NCBI GenBank assembly: GCA_027451605.1
Contig: DAIDJA010000044.1
Location: 1 to 9,846, forward strand
Length of the DNA: 9,846 bases
Source: Acidimicrobiales bacterium
GTDB taxonomy: Bacteria; Actinomycetota; Acidimicrobiia; Acidimicrobiales; JABEUL01
Direction of reading: 5' to 3'
Both the position numbers and the translations under genes were made by a program. Within the stretch, counting starts at the first letter, position 1, and each line of letters begins with the position of its first letter. The notes beneath the pieces are model-generated. The model worked only from the letters and a program-made list of their open reading frames with translations, searched no databases and had not been told where the DNA came from. This document shows positions 5,914-9,846 of the stretch, piece after piece.

Positions 5914-7035
5914 ATGGTAGCTATCGAAGCAAACTCAAAAATCGGAGTGGGTGTAGTCGGAGTCGGCAACATTGCGGATCTCAGTTTACGGGGTTACCTG
6001 AATGATGACAGGTGCAAAGTGGTCGCTGTCTGTGATATTGATAGTGCCAAGGCAAAAAACAAAGCTGAGCAATGGGGTGTTGAAAAGGTTTATTCAGATC
6101 TGGAGAAGTTTCTGAATGACGATTCAATAGATGCTGTTGAGATATTGACTCCAACATTTCTCCACCATGATCACGTGATAGCTTCGGCTGAGTCAGGTAA
6201 GCACATCTCGTGCCAAAAGCCAATCGCAACTTCAATTACGGATGCTGTGAAGATGACAAAATCAGCGAGCAAGGCAGATGTGATTTTTAGGATTAATGAG
6301 TGCTTTTATCATTTTCCGCCTTTAGTTAAAGCCAAACAGGCTATCAAAGACGGTTTAATAGGTACACCCCAACAAATCAGAGTGCATACTTTGGTTGGCC
6401 AAACTGACTCTGAATTTCAAGTCGGACTGGATCCCGATGGATATACTTGGAGGTTTAATCAGGAAAGTCCCGGAGGTCATATCTTTGATGACATGATCCA
6501 TAAGATTGCCATATCTCAGTGGATAGTAGACCAAAAGATAATATCCCTTCAAGCTACAATGCGGAGACAGCATACATTTTTTGAACCGTTCGTGGCACTG
6601 CTTGATTACGAAGACAACAACTTACTCGGCATCTTAGATGCTGCTTACGGTCACAATTTATGGATGAATAGCTCTTACTATGGTGCTGATGAATTTGTTG
6701 AGATAATCGGAGACGAGGGTTTCATATGGGTTACAAAATGTACCGGAGAGCTTTTAAACCTTCCGCCCCTGTCAATATATGACGGGAAGGAACAAAATAG
6801 ATCATTTATGCATTTTGAATCAATCGATTCGGACTGGGGAGCCGGATTTGACCATTCCGCAAAACACTTTTTGGATGCTATGTCATCGGGTTCCTCCACT
6901 GCAGAGATGACACCTTTAGATGCAACAAATGCGCTACAGATTTGTTTTGCAATTTATAAAGCGGCGACTACCCACTCGTCAGTCGATCCGAGGTCAATAA
7001 GCGAAAAGGTAATTTCTCCTGGAGGCTACCCATAA
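5914..7035 (+). CDS. Gfo/Idh/MocA-family NAD(P)-dependent oxidoreductase
   Basis: The product has 373 residues, typical for the family. The N-terminal Rossmann domain carries the dinucleotide motif G16-V-G18-N-I-A21, an acidic residue after beta-2 (VAVCDID, D41) that favours NAD over NADP, and LTPTFLH (78-84). The catalytic lysine is in QKP (Q101-K102-P103), where most members have EKP. The substrate domain carries the D-x3-H motif in GGHIFDDMIH (D192, H196). Members oxidise or reduce sugars, inositols and related polyols in the cytosol; the exact substrate cannot be read. No Shine-Dalgarno precedes ATG 5914. A TAGATT hexamer at 5902-5907 would put a transcription start at the ATG, so the mRNA may be leaderless. 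It is divergent from the lipoprotein and shares the palindrome at 5865. The next gene is 226 bp downstream. Confidence 0.92.
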   Translation: MVAIEANSKIGVGVVGVGNIADLSLRGYLNDDRCKVVAVCDIDSAKAKNKAEQWGVEKVYSDLEKFLNDDSIDAVEILTPTFLHHDHVIASAESGKHISCQKPIATSITDAVKMTKSASKADVIFRINECFYHFPPLVKAKQAIKDGLIGTPQQIRVHTLVGQTDSEFQVGLDPDGYTWRFNQESPGGHIFDDMIHKIAISQWIVDQKIISLQATMRRQHTFFEPFVALLDYEDNNLLGILDAAYGHNLWMNSSYYGADEFVEIIGDEGFIWVTKCTGELLNLPPLSIYDGKEQNRSFMHFESIDSDWGAGFDHSAKHFLDAMSSGSSTAEMTPLDATNALQICFAIYKAATTHSSVDPRSISEKVISPGGYP

Positions 7036-7115
7036 CCTCGTGAAAGTGTCAACTCTACGTGACCGACTTAAAAAGACAATGACAACATTATGTAAACTTA
7101 AATTAAAAACATCCC

Positions 7116-7137
7116 TATAATCAGAATTAGGTATAAT
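7116..7137 (+). promoter_or_regulatory. Two perfect TATAAT hexamers, 16 bp apart
   Basis: TATAAT occurs at 7116-7121 and again at 7132-7137 in the gap before the zinc-ribbon membrane gene. Neither has a good -35 at 16-18 bp (best TAAACT at 7093-7098 for the first). A transcript from here would have a leader of about 120 nt. In an AT-rich gap such hexamers also arise by chance. Confidence 0.25.
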
Positions 7138-7163
7138 ATTTGTGACATATCGACTGAGATCAT

Positions 7164-7175
7164 TTGTTATCACAA
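7164..7175. promoter_or_regulatory. Second copy of the candidate operator, TTGTTATCACAA
   Basis: This matches the palindrome at 5865-5876 in 11 of 12 positions and lies about 87 bp upstream of the zinc-ribbon membrane gene. It would join this gene to the lipoprotein/oxidoreductase pair in a small regulon if the site is real. Confidence 0.35.
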
Positions 7176-7201
7176 CGTATTGTTAATCAGAATCTGCTAT
7201 T

Positions 7202-7231
7202 TTGACGTATATATAAATGACGACATTAAGT
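7202..7231 (+). promoter_or_regulatory. Possible promoter of the zinc-ribbon membrane gene
   Basis: TTGACG (7202-7207) is a good -35, but the hexamer 18 bp later, TTAAGT (7226-7231), matches only 3 of 6. Transcription from here would leave a leader of only about 24 nt, which agrees with the absence of a Shine-Dalgarno. A short dyad ATGAC/GTCAT overlaps the -10. Confidence 0.25.
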
Positions 7232-7261
7232 CATCGATATTGAAATTCATTCACTGCAATA

Positions 7262-7834
7262 ATGAACTGTCCTAACTGTTATCAATATAATAACGAAGGC
7301 TCGGCTAGCTGTCAGTTCTGTGGTGTTCAATTACCATACGGCGCTCAAACAACCAACAATACCAATTATGCACAGCCCGGTCAGGGAAACTACTACGGCT
7401 CTCAGTTCCAGACGCAGAACAGTCAATACTTTCAACAACCATATGCTCAAAATTATCCGAGCTACCCTCCCCACGCACAATACCCTTATGCACCCGGGCT
7501 GGGTTTTGCAAAAAGCAAATCAGTCGCAATCATATTGGCAATTTTTCTGGGTCCGTGGACATGGCTCTACACATATAAGCGCAACAAAGTTAAATTTTGG
7601 GTTACCGTTCCTATATACTTCATTCTTGTTGTAGCATATATAACCGCCGTTTCGCGAACCGTTACCAGCTGTCCGGCCTTCAATACCTCAAATTGTCCGT
7701 ATTCAGGCGATGCAGCAATATCCGCAATAATTTTATTGATACTAAGTCTGACCTCTTTAGCCTCTTGGCTTTGGGCACTGATTGATTCTATTGTCGCCAG
7801 CGTGGATTTTTATCGATATTATCCCTGGGGTTAG
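7262..7834 (+). CDS. Zinc-ribbon membrane protein with Tyr/Gln/Pro-rich linker
   Basis: The product has 190 residues in three parts. Residues 1-25 are a zinc ribbon with C3-x2-C6 and C17-x2-C20. Residues about 26-82 are a low-complexity linker rich in Tyr, Gln, Asn, Pro and Gly, containing repeated YAQ/YP units. Residues about 86-175 contain three hydrophobic segments: SVAIILAIFLGPWTWLYTY, FWVTVPIYFILVVAYITAV and AISAIILLILSLTSLASWLWAL. A loop between the second and third has two further cysteines (TSCPAF and SNCPYS). The arrangement of zinc ribbon, disordered linker and TM2-like membrane domain is common in actinobacterial and other small membrane proteins of unknown function. The ribbon should be cytosolic. 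The first codon is taken as ATG 7262 because the zinc ribbon starts there; no Shine-Dalgarno is seen. No enzyme activity is suggested. Confidence 0.82.
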   Translation: MNCPNCYQYNNEGSASCQFCGVQLPYGAQTTNNTNYAQPGQGNYYGSQFQTQNSQYFQQPYAQNYPSYPPHAQYPYAPGLGFAKSKSVAIILAIFLGPWTWLYTYKRNKVKFWVTVPIYFILVVAYITAVSRTVTSCPAFNTSNCPYSGDAAISAIILLILSLTSLASWLWALIDSIVASVDFYRYYPWG

Positions 7835-7926
7835 AGCAATTTGTAAGTCAAATTCATCTTCATGATAAACCTAGGAGAATTGTGGGGATAGTAACTGCTA
7901 CCAATATATTGCGTGATATTAGCTAA
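7834..7926 (+). pseudogene. Possible remnant of a CBS-domain C-terminus
   Basis: A frame that is open through the end of the previous gene (from 7786) continues past its stop and ends at TAA 7924-7926. Its last part reads RRIVGIVTATNILRDIS, which resembles the final beta-alpha unit of CBS domains (typically GIVT..DIL). No upstream part of a CBS protein exists in this frame, so this would be a decayed gene end. Alternatively, AGGAG (7873-7877) placed 4 nt before GTG 7882 could start a 14-codon peptide with the same sequence. Chance resemblance is possible because only about 15 residues carry the signal. Confidence 0.3.
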
Positions 7927-8076
7927 TTTCAGTATATTTACCCCTATGCCTTAAACACCAAATTGAAATTGGATCGTGCCGGTTTCACTAATCTCAACTC
8001 CTAAAAGAAAATTGTAGAATTTGGATTGAGTAATACAAGGTAATTGTTTTGCTGCAATTTAAGTATTTCGAATCAC

Positions 8077-8190
8077 CCTACTGTAGGCCCGTAAAGGCGC
8101 TTCTATCAAAAATTATGTGAATTGCACAAGCGCCTGATCCGATCGCTGAAACCGAAGTAAAGTCCCCGTCTGGACTTGTGTTTTGAATGG
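8077..8190 (+). ncRNA. Candidate structured RNA ending in a terminator-like hairpin
   Basis: This patch is clearly richer in G+C than its AT-rich flanks. It contains a dyad CCTAC-T-GTAGG (8077-8087), an 8-bp perfect inverted repeat AGGCGCTT (8095-8102)/AAGCGCCT (8128-8135) with a 25-nt loop, and a hairpin AAGTCC (8160-8165)/GGACTT (8172-8177) with a 6-nt loop followed by GTGTTTTG. The order of stem-loops with a terminator-like end fits a small RNA or a 5' leader element of the acyltransferase gene. No known riboswitch core was recognised. A decayed coding fragment is an alternative. Confidence 0.3.
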
Positions 8191-8212
8191 CATAAATCCT
8201 CAATTGAATATT

Positions 8213-8233
8213 AATTAAATGAGACATTTAATT
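8213..8233. repeat. AT-rich hairpin
   Basis: AATTAAATG (8213-8221) and CATTTAATT (8225-8233) form a perfect 9-bp stem with a 3-nt loop AGA. Only one G-C pair is present, so the stem is weak as RNA. It could be a protein-binding dyad or chance in AT-rich DNA. Confidence 0.35.
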
Positions 8234-8311
8234 TGAATCATCAAGTTATCCCCCATATCAATACAATCTCCAATTTAGTCACCATCTGAATTACACAAAT
8301 TGAAACCAAAA

Positions 8312-8320
8312 TGCTAAGAT
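8312..8320 (+). promoter_or_regulatory. Possible extended -10 for the acyltransferase gene
   Basis: TGCTAAGAT fits a TGn extended -10 followed by TAAGAT (4 of 6). No good -35 is at the right distance; TTGAAA at 8300-8305 is too close. Transcription from about 8327 would leave a leader of about 70 nt. Confidence 0.25.
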
Positions 8321-8395
8321 TAACTAATGTTTCATCTTAAATCTGGATGATACATTATTCTAAACTTAATTAGGTACTGTCAGTCTACTCAAAGC

Positions 8396-9544
8396 GTGAA
8401 AGTAAAAAATCAAAGATATTATCCTGCGGTTGAAGGCGACGATATTAGATCTATTAGGTTTAGGCCTGAGCTAACATCGATAAGAGCGCCGATGGCATTA
8501 TTGGTTATCGCAGCACACAATGATCAATCCTGGAGACGTGGATTTTGGATCGGATTAAATACATGGATGGCCATAAGCGGGTTCGTAATCACTTTATCTC
8601 TCCTTACCGAATACGATCGAGTCGGTAAAATTAGTATTAAAAACTTCTACATAAGAAGAGCATTGAGATTGCTTCCGGCCCTATATGTTGCCAGTATTGC
8701 CGTACTCCTTTTTGGATGGATCACCCATCAAGGAGATTACCTACTTCAATATGTTTATTCGACGCTAGCAGCTATTTTTTACTACGAGGATATTTTTGTA
8801 GTAGCCACATATGGTCATGGATTCGCCGTGTTCGCACAATTATGGACACTCTCTCTGGAAGAGCAATTTTATATAATCTGGGTGATTTTCTTAGTATTTT
8901 TTCTTAAAAAATATGATAAAGAGGCTCTGTTGAAATTCTCAATTGGCACCGTTATTTTTATTTGGATCTATAGAATTATAATTTTTGAAATAACGCATAG
9001 TCCCCAGCGAATTTATTATTCATTCGATACTCGTTTAGACGCCATAATGATCGGATGCATAGTGGCGCTGTGGGCTTCTACGGGAAGATTGTCTACCAGA
9101 ATCCCCGATTGGTATCGTAATTGGGCACCCTATATCGCTTGGATTGGATTCATCGGACTGGCAATATCTATGTCATTTGTAACGATAATGACAGTATTTT
9201 CGTCAACTTTAGGTATTCCCATGGCCGACATATTTACATTGATGATAATGCCATATATGGTCTTAACCCCCGATTCAAAACGTGCAAGAGTCCTGAGTCA
9301 CCAACCGTTAATCCACCTGGGAAATCTAACTTATACAATGTATGTCTGGGGTTGGATAGTTGTTTTGCAGGTGAATACAACGAATACTCATATGAGCCCG
9401 TGGCCGCTTTTCGGATTACGGCTTCTTGTCATTTTTGTTCTGTCAGAAATTACTTATTGGTTGTTTGAAGTGCCATTGCGAAAATTGAGAAAAATTCGTT
9501 TTACTGTGAAGGAAATGCGCGGATTAACTACCTTAGCGCCATAA
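8396..9544 (+). CDS. Acyltransferase-3 family membrane protein (OafA/YrhL type)
   Basis: The product has 382 residues with about ten hydrophobic segments. Family landmarks appear in order: a first helix with the conserved His (LLVIAAHN, H41), the motif WMAISGFVITLSLL (57-70) in place of FFVLSGFLI, the cytosolic FYIRRALRLLPA (84-95), LWTLSLEEQFY (149-159), and SFDTRLDAIMIG with a conserved Arg/Asp pair. It ends with a TM helix and FEVPLRKLRK, as usual. These proteins move acyl groups from the cytosol to sugars, peptidoglycan, antibiotics or lipids at the membrane; the acceptor here cannot be told. GTG 8396 is the only usual start codon giving the full first helix, with an in-frame stop at 8348-8350. 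No clear Shine-Dalgarno precedes it, so the exact start is uncertain. It is separated from its neighbours by long gaps and looks monocistronic. Confidence 0.9.
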   Translation: MKVKNQRYYPAVEGDDIRSIRFRPELTSIRAPMALLVIAAHNDQSWRRGFWIGLNTWMAISGFVITLSLLTEYDRVGKISIKNFYIRRALRLLPALYVASIAVLLFGWITHQGDYLLQYVYSTLAAIFYYEDIFVVATYGHGFAVFAQLWTLSLEEQFYIIWVIFLVFFLKKYDKEALLKFSIGTVIFIWIYRIIIFEITHSPQRIYYSFDTRLDAIMIGCIVALWASTGRLSTRIPDWYRNWAPYIAWIGFIGLAISMSFVTIMTVFSSTLGIPMADIFTLMIMPYMVLTPDSKRARVLSHQPLIHLGNLTYTMYVWGWIVVLQVNTTNTHMSPWPLFGLRLLVIFVLSEITYWLFEVPLRKLRKIRFTVKEMRGLTTLAP

Positions 9545-9569
9545 AAATATTTTAAGATTGATGGGGGGA

Positions 9570-9846
9570 TCATTCCGAAGCTTTTGTATTGTTTGATACA
9601 CGTGGCGTTATCTTGTCCAAAGATTCGTTACCGGTATGTTGGATGATGTTGTTAAATTTTATTTGGTAACCTTTGGTTCGTTTGACGCAGGTTTGACATG
9701 CTGGGTAGTTGCCAGCTAAATTCCAAATATCTCGGAGGTATTTATAGAACTTTGCCTCACTTATGATTTTTTAGATGATCGGTCACCTGCCTACAAAGTG
9801 TCTCTAGGCGTTCTTTTTGTTTAGCATCATCAGGCACCGTCCCCAT
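9570..9846 (-). pseudogene. C-terminal end of an unrecognised gene with a frameshift at an A6 run
   Basis: On the minus strand one frame is open from the right edge, reading MGTVPDDAKQKERLETLC and on to a stop at 9759-9757. A second frame opens after a stop at 9773-9771 and runs 66 codons to TGA 9572-9570. The two overlap at a run of six A (9772-9767). Removing one A would join them into one protein of about 91 visible residues, containing FYKYLRDIWNLAGNYPA, a C-x2-C (CQTC) and a basic, Asn/Lys-rich end. No start codon or binding site precedes the second frame, so it is not a gene by itself. The family was not recognised. It could be a pseudogene, a sequencing error in the homopolymer, a slippage site or a chance open frame. 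Whether ATG at 9846 is a start or internal is unknown. Confidence 0.35.

Larger units (their letters stand above)
7927..8395. other. Intergenic region before the acyltransferase gene
   Basis: This is a long gap with no gene of normal length. Short open stretches of 20-30 codons occur in several frames around 8040-8180, but none has a recognised product. The notable contents are the GC-richer structured patch at 8077-8190, the AT-rich hairpin at 8213-8233 and a possible extended -10 at 8312-8320, listed separately. The stretches 7927-8075 and 8234-8310 show nothing recognisable. Confidence 0.5.

Noticed and set aside
8060..8080. TTCGAAT reminiscent of a tRNA T-loop
   Set aside because: The flanking five bases do not pair and no anticodon arm or acceptor stem can be built around it.
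9650..9775. Resemblance of the CxxC segment to a retroviral-type integrase H2C2 zinc finger
   Set aside because: The spacing between the tryptophan and first cysteine is too short, the histidines lie in the wrong frame or place, and the residues after the CxxC do not fit.
1..9846. CRISPR array, insertion sequence, toxin-antitoxin or phage-defence island
   Set aside because: No regularly spaced repeats, no terminal inverted repeats with a transposase, and no toxin, nuclease or helicase genes were found. The gene content is ordinary metabolic, membrane and surface genes.

Overview
The window is an ordinary-looking stretch of bacterial chromosome. It is AT-rich by eye (about 40% G+C, not counted), with short genes on both strands and fairly long intergenic gaps. 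The host is uncertain. A CysO-like ubiquitin-fold protein ending in Gly-Gly, an MscL carrying a zinc-ribbon tail, and several genes without a Shine-Dalgarno site together lean toward a low-GC actinobacterium (Acidimicrobiia-like) or a neighbouring phylum. No rRNA, tRNA or single-copy marker is present to test this.

Left part (1-2692): a class V PLP aminotransferase runs off the left edge on the minus strand. Divergent from it, a good sigma70-type promoter drives a two-gene unit. The first gene encodes a cytosolic Asp-box beta-propeller of the kind often auto-annotated as 'exo-alpha-sialidase'. The second encodes a 100-residue MoaD/ThiS/CysO-like protein ending in SGG. The second gene overlaps the end of the first, and its best-supported start is the rare codon ATT, placed 7 nt after a GGAGG. 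This coupled pair is the most interesting unit in the window.

Middle part (2693-5913): mscL with a four-cysteine C-terminal tail lies on the minus strand. A 91-residue helical protein of unknown family follows with its own promoter. Next, on the minus strand, is a secreted lipoprotein of the GxGYxYP putative glycoside hydrolase family. The lipoprotein has a near-consensus proximal promoter that decides its start, and a second distal promoter about 160 bp further upstream. The distal promoter's -10 lies inside a perfect 12-bp palindrome in the gap shared with the divergent Gfo/Idh/MocA oxidoreductase.

Right part (5914-9846): the oxidoreductase is followed by a zinc-ribbon/multi-pass membrane protein and an acyltransferase-3 family membrane protein. 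A one-mismatch copy of the 12-bp palindrome lies upstream of the zinc-ribbon membrane gene, which hints at co-regulation with the lipoprotein/oxidoreductase pair. The 561-bp gap before the acyltransferase holds a short tail resembling the end of a CBS domain, a GC-richer patch with two inverted repeats (candidate structured RNA), and an AT-rich hairpin. The right edge holds what looks like the C-terminal part of a minus-strand gene with a frameshift at an A6 run.

Functionally, the lipoprotein (putative glycan-degrading or binding), the Gfo/Idh/MocA oxidoreductase (sugar or cyclitol oxidation) and the membrane acyltransferase (glycan or lipid O-acylation) suggest a carbohydrate theme. No gene order makes this a proven pathway. 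No CRISPR array, tRNA, complete insertion sequence or defence system was recognised.
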